A stretch of DNA of 64,000 bases from Neoscytalidium dimidiatum. Its lineage: Eukaryota; Ascomycota; Dothideomycetes; Botryosphaeriales; Botryosphaeriaceae. Shown in pieces: positions 44,699 through 56,199 of the stretch. The notes under the pieces were generated by a model, which was not told where the DNA came from, made no database searches, and worked only from the letters and a program-made list of their open reading frames with translations. The stretch's first letter is position 1. Each line of letters begins with the position of its first letter. The position numbers were made by a program, and so were the translations under genes. Where the stretch lies: NCBI GenBank assembly GCA_037367355.1, contig CM074697.1, positions 1,302,001-1,366,000 of the forward strand. Reading direction: 5' to 3'.

Positions 44699-45701
44699 GG
44701 TGAAGGCAGGCGCTGTAGAGAGAGGGATGTGGGCAGGCTGGTCTCGCTGGCGGGCAGTGGTCGGACGGCGGGGTGGAGTGACTAGGGCGGGCGGGCGGGC
44801 GGGAGCGCGGTGGAGAGTGCAGGCGGCAGATGGATTGGTCGGGTGGTGTTGTTTGGGCGATGGTTGTGGAAGAAGCGGTTTGTTCTTTCTTTGAGGCAGC
44901 GGGTGGTAGTTGCTTGGGCTTTGGAAGTAGTGTGGTTGGTAGTTTCGGTAGGGCACCAGCGCACCAGGGCAGCAGGCATCTTTTGGCAACGGCAGGGCGA
45001 GGCGGGCACTAGCGGCGGTACGTCATGGGCAGACCCAGCTGTGTCAGAGCCCTGACGATCCAATTGCGGCGCCCGCACTGCGTTTCACGGCCCTTCCTGC
45101 GCCCATCACCGCCTATACGTCCGCTTGTCCATTGTGCTACTCGATCAGGCCCGCTGACGTCGGGGGCGCCGATAAGCTCCGCTGAGGAATCGCTCATTCA
45201 TTCCACTGCCCCCGGCTTTGCTGCGTCTTCCGTCCACAAGTTATTGTGCCAAGCACAGCAGGAATGCGCAATTGATTCATTACCCCAGGCGCGCAGCTAT
45301 AGCACACGTCAAAATCGCTCTGGTCATGCGCACCATCGCATCATCAGCCGCAGCCATCGTAATAATCTCTTGCCAACCTTCCGCCCCGGCATCCCACCCC
45401 CCGCGCCCTATCGTACCTCTCATCTCCCATTGCCCCACCAAAATGAGGTCGACCCAATCTGCAGGGTACCAACGCGCTGAACTAGAAAAGAGACACCGGC
45501 GGATACGAGGCAAACGCGGAGAGGCGAATGATATCGACCGACGCAAGACTCACGACCGAGCAACCGCACCAATTCCAAGGAGCGCAGCATCACACGAGGC
45601 CTATCCATTCGCACGGCTGTTACTCTCCACCCAGATTTCCCACCTTGACCCATCGCTCCTCCCGTTTCCCTCCCTCCCTCACTCACTCAGCCCCTCTTCC
45701 T
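44699..45701. other. Intergenic, 1.0 kb
   Basis: Promoter side of the unknown Ser/Gly-rich gene and 3' side of the MAPEG gene. Open frames here overlap each other on both strands and show no motif. Confidence 0.4.
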
Positions 45702-46258
45702 TCAAAACCCCCAATACCCCCTCACCAACCACGCCGCCCACCCGGCCACCCCGAGCACGAAGACCTGGCTCCCGTAGAACCCGCTGATCCTCCCGAGCCC
45801 CAAGCCCTTGATGCCTCGAAACTCCCTGCGCAGGCCCAGCTCCGCGTGCGCGACGCGCAGCGCGAACAGCGCCGCGAGGCCGTAGTGCAGGACGCGCCGG
45901 TTGGCGCCGTTCAGCTCGGCGACGGCCGCGACGAGCAGCGCGAGCGGCACGTTCTCGACGAAGTTGGCGTGGCAGCGCGTCGCCACGAAGAGCGCGTCGT
46001 CCTCCGGCGGCGGCGGCGTCGTGGCGGCGGTCGAGGCGGGCGGTTTGGCGCGGTCGCCGAGGTAGCTGTGTTGTTGGAAGGTGTGAGAGTGTGGGAGGTG
46101 GGGTTGAGGGGGGGAAGAAACACGAACGTCGAGTTCTTGATCCGATAGTAGGCTACGCGGTTGGACAGGTAGACCAGGTACAGCGCGAAGGGCGCGGTCC
46201 AGGTCGCCGTGATGGGCGCGAGCATGGGGACGGGGACGCCGAGGCCGACGGTGACCAT
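45702..46258 (-). CDS. MAPEG-family membrane protein (microsomal GST-like)
   Basis: Two exons on the minus strand (46258-46128 and 46065-45702) give 164 aa. It follows the MAPEG plan of four membrane helices: ITATWTAPFALYLVYLSNRV first, then a loop NSTYLGDR made by the splice, the helix with RCHANFVENVPLALLVAAVAELNG (the E-N-x-P motif of the family), and two more helices near the C-terminus (VLHYGLAALFALRVAH, GSQVFVLGVAGWAAWLV). Members act on glutathione and lipid hydroperoxides or have unknown roles in the ER or mitochondrial outer membrane; here the substrate cannot be inferred. The loop after helix 1 has an extra Pro/Ala/Thr-rich insert. Confidence 0.85.
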
Positions 46259-47470
46259 TTTGACTTGCTTGATACTTTTTTTTTTTTTAAGTCTTGAGAG
46301 AAAGAAAATGACGGGTGAAGGATGAAATTGCCTAACTCTAGTCTAGAGAAAATGAAAGGGCAAGGTGTGGATTTCTAAGATGATGCTCGGGGAGACGGAG
46401 AGGGGCAGACGCAAGCGTGCGGAGAAGTAGGAAAAGGTTCTACTCATCTTTGCATGATGTCACCAGTGCGGCTCGCGACGATAGTGTAGAGCTAGCCAGC
46501 ATAGTCTACGTGCTGCGGGGTGGAGCTGTGCCGCCCACGGCCCCCCTAGTCGATCTCTAGTCGGCATTCCCGCATGCGGCAAACTACCTAGGTTATCGGG
46601 AATAATGAGATCACTGTTATATCCGCTGGACATCGATTACATAGTAGCTTCACTCGGCCTTGTGCATCGCTGAACGACGTGGCCTAGGGATGTATAGTAC
46701 ACATAAAGACATTGGCAAATCGCCGGCGGTAGTCAAGATAACCATCGAACGGCAAATCGGCATGTCTTGCTTTTGCAGCATGCAGCTGTGGAGCAAACCC
46801 CCGTGCGTGACCGTCACGCCGGGTCGTCGGACCCACCCGTGCAAAGGCGCAACAAAGGGCGTGAAGAAAGAGAACGGCGGACGGACGTCTAGTTAGTACT
46901 TACTTTGCCCGGATGGCAATCTTAAGTAACACCACCTCGGCACTTGCGCTTCACGTGCACAAGCGACGGGCAGCATTGCAACAATAACGAGTTCAGCTCC
47001 TCCATAATCAAAAGGCGCACCAAATCTGTGAAATTTTGCATTGGAAACTGCCAGCCTCTCGGCCACAGCTCATAATAAGAATTCTATATCATATATCGCG
47101 GATCAACTTAGAAATAACAAAAAAGTATCAGATGATTGACGAAGCAGACCAAAGCCACGATCCATCACCGTACGACTCCGGGGGCGTTGCTGCCATGGCG
47201 ACGAGAAAAAGAAGTACCGGCTCTTTGCTCCATTTTGCCCTGAAACTAGCGGGTCGAATCGATCTCCGGTTTTGCGTCAACATGAAGAACATTTCAAGAT
47301 CCTTTTTGCAGAATCTTTCGCGAAAATTGAACAAAAAAACGCCCTTCCGAATTATTCGTTCCATTACTCAAATCGTCCATAGTATCCAGTAGTCAATCGA
47401 AATTTGCCGTGTTGCTTCATGGATCTTGCATACATGCCCTCCCAGGTCTTTCAATTGATCAAGGACTCAT
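46259..47470. other. Intergenic, 1.2 kb
   Basis: Promoter region of the MAPEG gene and 3' region of the next minus-strand gene. A small plus-strand frame (47036-47392) has no motif. Nothing else recognised. Confidence 0.4.
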
Positions 47471-50294
47471 CTACGACGCCACTGCTGTCGTGCTGCCTTG
47501 TCCTTGTCCTTGACTCTGACTTTGTCCGCCGAATTGACTTTGTCCACCGGAGCCTGAGCTACCAGGAGGTTGCGGTGTGCCGCTTGATGCTCTCGCCATA
47601 TTGGCTTGTGCTGCGGAAACACCGAGCGTCGCCCGCGCGTGTGCCTGGATGCTAGCATGGTAGCTGGCGCTCGCCGAAGGTGTCAACGGTTGTGTCGGCT
47701 GTGAGCTCGTGCCGTATGGAGTATGGGGGTAGTATGACGGACGTTGAGCCTGCTGATGACCAGGTGTGCCGTAGGGATTCGCCGACGGTGGACGCTGCGG
47801 AGGGTAAGGGGTTTGGCCTGCCCCTTGTTGTCCCTGCTTAAGCGGTGAGGCCGTTCGAACATGGGGACTACCCGTGGCCGTGTAGTTGTACATGGGCGCT
47901 GCTCCTTGCGTACGTGGTGGGTATGCCGAGCCGGGTTGCACGTAACGATTTTGTGCCGCGCCTTGCGGTGTGGATTGGTAGTAAGAGGCCATGCCGTATC
48001 CAGCTGGCGGTCTCTGATAGTAAGTGTGGGAGGGTGTCTGCCCGTACGTCGAGGCGGCAGCGCCATAGGATGGCTGACGAGGACTTTGAGCGTAGGCTGG
48101 TCCGGGATAAGAAGGGCGCTGCGCAGTGGATGCATAGGCTCCAGGGGTTTGATAGCCTTGTTGTGGATAACGGGGTACAGACGGGGTCCGATTGGGTCCT
48201 TGTTGTTGCGGGTAGTAAGAAGGGGCCCCTCCGACGGGTCTGGATGCGTACTGAGGTGCTGATGGAGTCCGGGCGTATTGGCTGGCAGGTGGGTAATGTG
48301 CTCCAGGTGGGCGAACTGCTGGTGCACCTACAGTCGCGCCGATAGCAGCAGACTTTGCTAACTTGGAAACCTGGTCCTCTTCCATGACGCCACGGTAGTC
48401 CTTGGTCTCGATGACCAACTTCTTGCTGATGTTCAAATCCTCCAATTGATCTCCATTCAACTTCGCGACGGCGTAGGGCGGCAACTGAGAGATCATGATC
48501 GAGAGTTGCATCTTCAGTATGTTGTATACGTCAACCTCCTCTGGCAATGGGGTCGAAGGCTGCACAGAGCTGTCTTGGCCAGCGGATGCCCTTGCCGAAG
48601 GAGTCAAGGTACTGTGCCTGATGCGCTGATAAGAGTGGAGCGTTTCCAAAAGCTCGGAGATCTCTTGTAAAAGCTCGTCAATTTCCTTGTTGTCTTTCTT
48701 TTGTTCCGACTTCTCCGGAACATTGAGCTGTTCAGGCTCGAACTGTTCAGCGGCTTCCTTGAATGCTTCCTCCTCATTCAAGTCCTCAACGGACACACCC
48801 TCCATGGCTTCGCCAGGCTGAGCATCCACAAGTGCTGGGTCAACCGCAAAAACCTCATTAAATCGCTTCTCCCCAACCTTCTGCCACCACAGTCGGTTCT
48901 TGGTCTCCTCGGGTACAACGGCGACACCGTCATCATGGGTGGGGGCGAAGCTCGAGTACACACTCCTGAACAACGCATCTGCTCTAGCCTTGTCCAGCTT
49001 TGCCTGCTCTTCATCTGGGAGTGGAGGATTGACTTCTCCGGTGCTGAGCGCGCGATCCCTCTGCTTTCTCTTTGCTGAGGGTGATGATGGTTCCTTCTCA
49101 ATGTCCAAGCCACTGTATCCAAGCCAGTCCCCTGTAGTGAGCTTCTGACTGGAGTAAGAAGAGCCGCGACGGCCTGGTCGCAGAGTCAAATCCTGTTGGC
49201 CCCAAATGATGGTGTTACCCTTGGTTGCTGATTGGCTCGCAGGCACAGGCGGCTTCAAATCTCTGAACTTAGGAGGAGGACCGAAGACCTCTCCGAACGT
49301 AGGACCCTTGTTCTTTCCACCAATGGCATCTTCCGTGTGCACTGGGATGATCTTGGTGGTGGAGATCATGCTGGGCAGACCGGACTCATCCAGAGGGAGT
49401 GTCACATCGACAGAACCGTCTATCTCAGAAGGCTCAGTCTTCGCTTTGTTGCCCCCAACCTTTACTGGTCTCTGCAAGCTAGAGAAGAGTTGTTTGTTGC
49501 CTTGCGCCGACGCAAAAAGGGTTAGGACAGCCCTGCTGCCAGAAAAGCTGTCGTCCTCTCCATCGGCGGGTTCCTTCTTGATAATCCCATTCACCTCAGT
49601 CTTCTCCTCATCCGCAGCGCCATCTTCTTTTTCTTCTTCTTGTTCTTCATCATCATCTTCTACAGCCTTCGTGGCTGCAGTTTTGCGGTGAGTCTCCCGG
49701 ATAACAATGTTCTTCAGGACCTTCTTGAAGGCCAAGATGCCGGTGATCAGCTTCGTATCGGCTTCAGAAGAAGCATGTTGCGGGTTTATCGAGGCGAGAA
49801 GGTGGGAGCAGACAGATTCGACATCGGCGACCAGCTCGTCCAAGGACGCGTAAGTGTTGGACTGGACCTTTGCAGCAATAGATGCGCCTGCAGGCGGAGC
49901 TTGCGCGAGCTTGGTGCGTTTGGTGGTGGGCTCACCGGACACGGCGCGGTCTCCATTGTTGTGTACGGGTTGGTTGAGGATGGACGGGGTGGTATCGTAA
50001 CTGTGGCAGATGGAAAGTTAGCCGGTGCGGCGGCGGGAAGCCTGCAGGGCGTGGTGCAGGGCGATCGGGGTGCGCAGACCTCTTGAGAATCTCGAGAACG
50101 TCCTCGAGCAGGGCCTTGAGCGAGTGGGTGTCGTTATGCGCGGGCTGGGGCTTTTGCGCGGAGGCATCGCGGTCTGCAAGCGCGTTTACTTGGCTCGTCG
50201 AGCGCTTTCGTTTCGCGGTGGACGGGGAGGCGTCGTGGGTGTCCGAAGACTGGGCGGCCGGAGGGGGCGTGAGGGCGCCGTTGGCGGTCGACAT
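47471..50294 (-). CDS. Large Pro/Gln/Tyr-rich putative nuclear protein, 914 aa
   Basis: Two exons on the minus strand (50294-50080 and 50000-47471). The N-terminal part has a basic STAKRKRSTSQ patch and the block LKALLEDVLEILK-SYDTTPSILNQP across the splice. Middle blocks that look conserved: SRAVLTLFASAQGNKQLFSS, GPTFGEVFGPPP, LTTGDWLGYSG, SAKRKQRDRALSTGE and TKNRLWWQKVGEKRF. The last 300 residues are a Pro/Gln/Tyr/Ser repeat-like region of the kind seen in transcription and chromatin subunits. I recall similar conserved proteins in Aspergillus and relatives but cannot name the family, so no function is given. A nuclear location is inferred from composition. Divergent from the mitochondrial protein gene next to it. 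Confidence 0.75.
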
Positions 50295-50933
50295 GGCTCG
50301 CGTGGGCGGTGGTTGTCTGGGGCCTCGGACGCGGAAGCGATGCGGATGGGGTGTGCGCGATGGGCCTGGTGCTGGGTGAGGTCAAGCTGGGCGCGCAGGT
50401 AGAGTGGTCGAAAGGCGACGCTCAGGCACGGGCGCCCGTGCCAAGACCTGCAGCCACCGGTCCGCCGACGCGTCGCTGTGCTTGACGCGAGCGATGCAAG
50501 GGCGCGCGATGCGGGCGGAGCGGCCTGGTTGGTGCTCTGTGAATGCGTTGTGCGCGCTCGCGGCGAAGGCTTCTGTTGCTGCTGCAAGGCTCTGGCACTG
50601 GCGCGGCCTTGGGCTGGTGCTTCCGCGCGGATCGCCTGCGAGATCCATGCCAAGCCAAGCCTCGACTTTTCGAAGCTCAACTCGCCCGCCGCCTGCTCTC
50701 CCGCTCGTTCCCACGCCGTCCGCTCGTCACGTCCATGAATGCCCCTCAATGCCCTGCTGCCTGCAACACGCAGACTCCTATCTGCTGACTTGGCGGCAGC
50801 TACTGCTAATGGCTGCGCTGACGCTTTCGTGAGAGTATGCTCGCTGCGCGAAGAAAAATTCCCCGCTGTATCAATCACTGATCTAGTATTATAGTCTTTC
50901 TCGGGATGCTCTCGTGTCCCCAGCACTCCAGAA
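50295..50933. promoter_or_regulatory. Divergent promoter region
   Basis: 639 bp, GC-rich on its left side, between the starts of the 914-aa and 996-aa protein genes. Open frames on both strands here are composition effects. Confidence 0.4.
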
Positions 50934-53924
50934 TGGCCACCACTTTACCGTCGTACCTCCGTGCGTTTTTTCGGGCCTAATTGCTTGATCGGAAGTTCAC
51001 GATCCTGCCATAACAAACGAAATCAATGGTACAGCACCAGCGAACGGCGGATAAAAGCCAAGGAACGCGTATCTCCTCCAAAAGAATCAGCAATCGTCAT
51101 CCGACACAAGGGTTGGTCTTCTGAGCGATGGAGATGGAAAGAGATCCCACTTAAATGGAAATGGACTGTTCCTTCTGGCTCCAAACGCGAGACGAAAAAG
51201 AGATTCCGGAGTCCCAATGAGTTTCTCATCAGAATCCTTGGGAAACGATTGCAGGCTTGGAGAATCCCGAGGGTCGTCTCTGGAAAGGCCAATCTGAGCT
51301 ATGCGAACCATCGCTCTCCTCATGTTCGCGCGCATCCTCATTACGCTCATCCGTTCGAGCTCTTTCGACCTTCGCTTCAGTTCTACCTAGCCCGATACTT
51401 GAAAGAGGTTTGCCGGAAGAAGAGGCTTAGATGGAACACACCAGTTGCATCAAAGGTCCGAACATGGCTGAGACGGCAAGGATACACTGAGGACGACTTT
51501 CGAATTTGGGGCAAGATCCTTGCCGCCGAGACTCCTATGAAGGCTGCCGACATCCTTTTGCATGGTAAGGTAGACAATCTGGCCATTTCGAAGCCAATTC
51601 CTGTGTGGGTGACGAGTCTTCTTTGCCGGCGAATGGATTTCTCAGCTCCAGCTGTTCGAAGGCTCCTCGTGTACGTCGAAAGCCATATGGTTGTCGGCCC
51701 TGATAGGAGCGATAGCGCCTTCGAGAGCGCTGTAACAACTGATGAAAAGACATTTTTCCTTATCTGCATCCGGCTCCTTCGTAAGGCTCGCATCGGACAC
51801 CCGGAAAGCATCGAGCACATCGCAAATCTTGTTGTCACGCGCATCAATCCTTTGCATATTGGCACTATTCGAGAGGAGCCATCCGATAGGAGGCGAAATG
51901 AGGAGAGACTGAGCAAGCGAAGGACCCACTTGACTCTGCTGTATAATCGGATGCTCTCTTTACTTTCTTTGCCAACTTCCCTACGTCCTTACATTTCAGC
52001 CGCGCTTCAGCTACGCGCCCAGTTTGCCATACTCCGGCGAATGTCAGAATACCTGCCACCTCTGCTCATCACGCAGATGGGCTATCGATCGGTGGCCCGT
52101 GTTCAGCTAGCACATCTGAAGACGAAGGAGGAGCGGAAGTGGGCGGAACTCAAGTCTGCGTCTTGGCCTCCGTGGAAAGAAGACCGTACTGCAATGGATT
52201 CGGCAATTGGACCTGACGATGGAATATCGCGTGCTGGCAAGAGTATCCTTCGAATGCACGAAGCCGGGTATCCCTCATACAACTGGGATAAAATAATTCT
52301 ACTTTTCGCTGGCTGGGATTCCGATGGCAGCCCCGTCATTCAAAACAGATTCATTGTCCCGAGGATCCAGAATGCGCTCGCCTCTGCTTTGAACGAGGAG
52401 CGCATGCCAGATGAATTTTCTTGTTTTAGAGACATCGACCATGAAGTCTGGGCTGCTCGAGTTCGTACGACGAGAACCCTCGAGGAGTCGTGGGCTATCT
52501 TCTTGGCTTATGACGGCATGAAGGTTCGACGGGTGCAACATAGAATAACAGTGTACTTGGCCTTGTTCGAGAGGATCGTTGGAGCGAGGAAACTCGAGGC
52601 TCAATCTCGCAGGAACCTCAGAACATTACCTGAATCCAAAGGAAAAAGGAAAGAGGAACTGCCTGGGGATAAAAGGGAGGCTTTGCCAACTCCTGATTCA
52701 CCGCACGAACGTCTGGATCCACGCTTGCAGCCACCATCAGTTGATGAGCTATTCGAAAGGATGATCTCATCGGGGATATACCTCAACAACAAGTGTTTGG
52801 CATACTTGATCCAGACCGCTCAAGACTTTGGCCGAGCTCTCGAATACATCGAGGCGAGCCGCGACAAACGGGTGCACGCGCTCTTGCAGCTCTCGGTCAA
52901 TGCAGAGCAAATTCGTGCCGTGCCGGAAGTAGTGTTCAATTCGTACATTGACCTACTTGCAAAGAAATTCTCGAAAGTGGACAAATACCACAAGAGAGGT
53001 CATGGCTTATCCGGTGACGGTCGTCCCCTCATCCACCGGGCGATTGAGCTCATGGATTTGAGAGAATCCAGATACCGCCCTGGCTGGAACAGGATTTTGC
53101 TCGCAATTCACAATTTCGATGTCAGAAGGAATGGAACTGGGACAACGGAACTCATGCGTCAAACGCTCAAGGTCTTGGATCGGGCTGGAGTGGAATTGGA
53201 CTCCGAAGGTTTCCGAGTCGTCTGCCGTTCGTTCCGATTTAATGCTGCAGTCAGAGAGGACCGCATTGCCAAACAAGGAGAAGAATCCATCCAAGCTGCG
53301 TGGGAAGACCACCTTTACCACAACGAAACTGACTCGAGATTTCTCCGCGCCCTCTTCAACAAGATCGTTGGTTTGGATGACCTTCCTCATTTAAGGTCCT
53401 ATCAGAAATCGGCAATCAACCATGAGGCAATACAATCCGTAAGTTTGTTCTTGTCTGTGCCTGCACCAACAGTTCTGCACGATTACATCAGGGCTCTGGC
53501 CACTATGGGGGACTACGAGGGCGTGCTGTCCGTGGCAACTTTCATACGAGACAACTTCGCGGGACTCTTGCATCACTGCGACAACGAGCTGAACGGGCAG
53601 CTCCGCTTGCGGCGCTTGATCATCTCCATGAGGGTTTTCCTGGAACGCAAGTTCGAGCTGCAACCTGTGGAGCAGCGAGCGGTGCCCAATGAGGGTTGTG
53701 AGGGCCAAGATTCAGACGATGCCGCGCAGTGTGAATCCAGACCAAGAGCAACAAGACTCGAACCAGCACCGGAGGAGCTGATCATGCTTGTGAGGGAGAT
53801 GGTGGAAAGTTTGCCGAGAGGGTTTGGTTCCTGGCCGAGCGACGAAGAGGTGGAGGACTATGTACAGTTTGGGAAGGATGCCAGGTCGTGTATAAACAAT
53901 GCGTTCATGTCGAGAAGACCGTAA
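50934..53924 (+). CDS. Large mitochondrial protein, PPR-like, 996 aa
   Basis: A single open exon. The ATG at 50934 adds nine codons before a GTG at 50961 and gives a classic mitochondrial presequence (MATLYRRTSVRFFG, later NQWYSTSERR). The body is helical and basic, with repeated helix-pair blocks such as AVRRLLVYVESHM, HLTLLYNRMLSLLSLP, NNKCLAYLIQTAQDFGRAL and VLHDYIRALATMGDYEGVL, the style of pentatricopeptide repeat proteins. Fungal PPR proteins of this size usually process or translate mitochondrial RNAs. The repeats are divergent, so the PPR label is an inference from pattern, and no target can be named. The last 60 residues are acidic. Confidence 0.7.
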   Translation, partial: WPPLYRRTSVRFFGPNCLIGSSRSCHNKRNQWYSTSERRIKAKERVSPPKESAIVIRHKGWSSERWRWKEIPLKWKWTVPSGSKRETKKRFRSPNEFLIRILGKRLQAWRIPRVVSGKANLSYANHRSPHVRAHPHYAHPFELFRPSLQFYLARYLKEVCRKKRLRWNTPVASKVRTWLRRQGYTEDDFRIWGKILAAETPMKAADILLHGKVDNLAISKPIPVWVTSLLCRRMDFSAPAVRRLLVYVESHMVVGPDRSDSAFESAVTTDEKTFFLICIRLLRKARIGHPESIEHIANLVVTRINPLHIGTIREEPSDRRRNEERLSKRRTHLTLLYNRMLSLLSLPTSLRPYISAALQLRAQFAILRRMSEYLPPLLITQMGYRSVARVQLAHLKTKEERKWAELKSASWPPWKEDRTAMDSAIGPDDGISRAGKSILRMHEAGYPSYNWDKIILLFAGWDSDGSPVIQNRFIVPRIQNALASALNEERMPDEFSCFRDIDHEVWAARVRTTRTLEESWAIFLAYDGMKVRRVQHRITVYLALFERIVGARKLEAQSRRNLRTLPESKGKRKEELPGDKREALPTPDSPHERLDPRLQPPSVDELFERMISSGIYLNNKCLAYLIQTAQDFGRALEYIEASRDKRVHALLQLSVNAEQIRAVPEVVFNSYIDLLAKKFSKVDKYHKRGHGLSGDGRPLIHRAIELMDLRESRYRPGWNRILLAIHNFDVRRNGTGTTELMRQTLKVLDRAGVELDSEGFRVVCRSFRFNAAVREDRIAKQGEESIQAAWEDHLYHNETDSRFLRALFNKIVGLDDLPHLRSYQKSAINHEAIQSVSLFLSVPAPTVLHDYIRALATMGDYEGVLSVATFIRDNFAGLLHHCDNELNGQLRLRRLIISMRVFLERKFELQPVEQRAVPNEGCEGQDSDDAAQCESRPRATRLEPAPEELIMLVREMVESLPRGFGSWPSDEEVEDYVQFGKDARSCINNAFMSRRP

Positions 53925-54392
53925 AACCGCTGTAGATCTGTTCGTATAGCAACTTCTAACTTACTATGTAGAATATCATGATGTGAATATAGATGGGATG
54001 TCGTGACTGTCAAGGTCCCCACGAGCCGGGATTTCGGTGGATTGTCCCACGCCTGTATGGTAATAATCGACGTAGCTAATGATAGAAACTACATACCTGT
54101 ATCTCGTTCTATAAGACTCCACGTTGGAGGTAGTTGTGTAGAGAGTGTAGCAGTGGTTAGAAGGTTAGATCCGAAGAAAGTGCGCGGAAGTGGTTAGCGC
54201 TCCCGCTGTCGAAGTTTCTCAGCGGCAACAACTTCTGTTCAACTTCGCCTTCCATCAGCGTTCAACTTGTGCGCTGTAATCTTTCGCACGCAGTAACGCC
54301 GGCCATACTTCGTCCTTATGCCACAATAATTTTCTGATTAGTCCTGCGTACTCTTCAACGTCCCAATCCCGAGCGCTTTGAGACAGATTACC
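53925..54392. other. Short intergenic region
   Basis: 468 bp between two plus-strand genes. A minus-strand frame at 54500-54255 overlaps the first rsa3 exon and is rejected. Confidence 0.4.
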
Positions 54393-55125
54393 ATGCCCGC
54401 CAAAGCCAATCCCGCCAGTGCAGGAAAGCCGAAACTCAACTCCAAACGGAGTAGGAAGTCGCGCACTGAAGGTAATCAATAACAACGTTGACATATTCAT
54501 TCTATGCTGAATTCATTAGCCTAAACTGATATCCGTGTTTTCTTCCCTTTGCCTTTCTTTCTCTCTCTCTCTCTCTCTCTCTCTCCGTCTCTCCCTTTTT
54601 CATACAAGAAGAAAACTCAACATCAGCGTGCTCGTCTCTCCAAGTCTTATTCAACCCATTCTAATATATCCTCTCGCACAGTATTCTCCAGCAGCAGTGA
54701 AGACAGTAGCAGCAGCAGCGACCCCAGCTCCAGCGACACCGACTCCTCCAGCAGCGCGGCCAGCCCCTCCCCATCCGCCAACCCCACCGCACGGGAGACC
54801 GTACGTCCCTCCCATCCCATCCCATCCCATCGCCACCCTCGCCTTCCCCTGACTGAACTCTTCTCTGCAGAAGCAACCAACGAGATCGGCCTCCACGCCG
54901 CCCTCCGAACCAGACTCCCTCCCCGCGTCCGCCGCCGCCGCGGCGTTCGCCCCCTGGTACCTGCGCACCGTAACGCAGGAGCTGGCCGAGGACCTGGACA
55001 AGGTGCGCAACGCGCCGGATTTCGGCGACGCCGCGCTGCCGCTGCTCGTGCATGCGCTGCAGCAGGGGGAAGCCTGTTTCTCGGGGGCGGAGAAGGCGCG
55101 GGTGGTGAGGGGTGGGAGTGGTTGA
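54393..55125 (+). CDS. rsa3: Ribosome assembly protein 3 (Rsa3)
   Basis: Three short exons (54393-54471, 54682-54800, 54871-55125) give 150 aa. The C-terminal Rsa3 domain is clear: FAPWYLRTVTQELAEDLDKV, RNAPDFGDAALPLLVHAL and FSGAEKARVV. The N-terminus is basic (MPAKANPASAGKPKLNSKRS) and is followed by a Ser/Asp/Glu-rich acidic run coded by AGC repeats. Rsa3 works in the nucleolus in early 60S subunit assembly with Dbp6. The first intron (54472-54681, 210 nt) holds a (TC)n microsatellite; the second (54801-54870) holds a CCCAT repeat. The gene is missed if only long open frames are considered. Confidence 0.87.
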
Positions 55126-56199
55126 GTGGGTTGGGGCTCGTTTGGCGTTCGGAGTAGGGTCGGTCATTAAAAGTGGCTTGTTGATCTTATGGTAGCATGT
55201 GGCAATCAGGTGGTCTGAGTTTGGGGCTGTAGTGGCTTTGTAAGCTGTGTGCTTTGCACGGTGAATTTTTTATTTGTCGCGGTTCGATTAGTTTCTTGTC
55301 GAGCAACGAATGCTTGAAACACATTTTCACTCTTGTGGCTTGCTACCTGAAGATAAATGACCTGCCCATGACTTAGGAAATCTAGCGTTCTCCTGTAAGT
55401 GTACACTTTCGGCGGACCCGTACGTCGTTCATCATCGAGAGTCGAGGCCACGTATAGTCAACTTCGAATCTAGTATATCCTCAGCTTGTGGGCTTGAAGA
55501 TGGTGAGCCGCAACGGAGGTACAGGGATCGCACTTGACCATGTTCACAGTAGAAGTGATACGGTGTGGATGAATAGTGGATAAAACGGCAGTGGCGTCAA
55601 GCAAGTCGTGCATTTCCGCATCTACGGCGATGCGAGGGTGTGCATTCAGAAATAGATATCAAGTAGTAGAGGCCACTCATGTGAAAAACGCACCTGGTGT
55701 GTGCACCACGTGCAGTGGAGCGCTGATAATTTTGAGCAGCTAGAAAATCACGGGAGTCTACAAATATACCTTTTGGGGGAGTCGATGTCTTCCACCTGAT
55801 CAACTGCTCGTAAATCTGAGCCCCATCCGTAGATGGGTGACTTACCCAACATCTTACGCCATCATTCCTGCTAAATGCGAATGGGCCACCACCCTGCAGA
55901 ATGTTCAGCTGTCGTCATCCTTGGCACATGCAGGTAAAATGACGCGTACCATCCTGGGCGTTGGTGGCTGAGCCGCATTTTAACCTCAAACATTTCTTCG
56001 GTGTGACTAGGAAGGGAAACTTGACTGGCAGCACTCATTCTGAATGAAAACACCGAAGACCAACATATGTCATGGCGAATCGTATCTACAAGCCGTACCC
56101 ATCTGGTCCGATTTTTCCCAGCCATCAGCAGCGCGCCCTTCAGAATCTCGAAGAACCCCCAATGTTTCCCCATCCGGAAATGATCATAGATTACCACAT
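55126..56199. other. Intergenic, 1.1 kb
   Basis: Convergent spacer between rsa3 and the deuterolysin gene. The deuterolysin frame can be read into this stretch if its last intron is ignored; the read-through part (MLTDHSS onward) is not protein of this family. Confidence 0.45.

Noticed and set aside
45528..46148. 206-codon plus-strand frame over the MAPEG gene
   Set aside because: Arg/Glu-rich shadow of the MAPEG coding strand.
50295..50926. 246-codon and other frames in the divergent spacer
   Set aside because: Ala/Arg-rich frames on both strands at once, explained by GC-rich composition.
55871..56199. Extended C-terminus of the deuterolysin
   Set aside because: It depends on ignoring a good GTAAGC donor; the spliced end ALYVGC fits the family.
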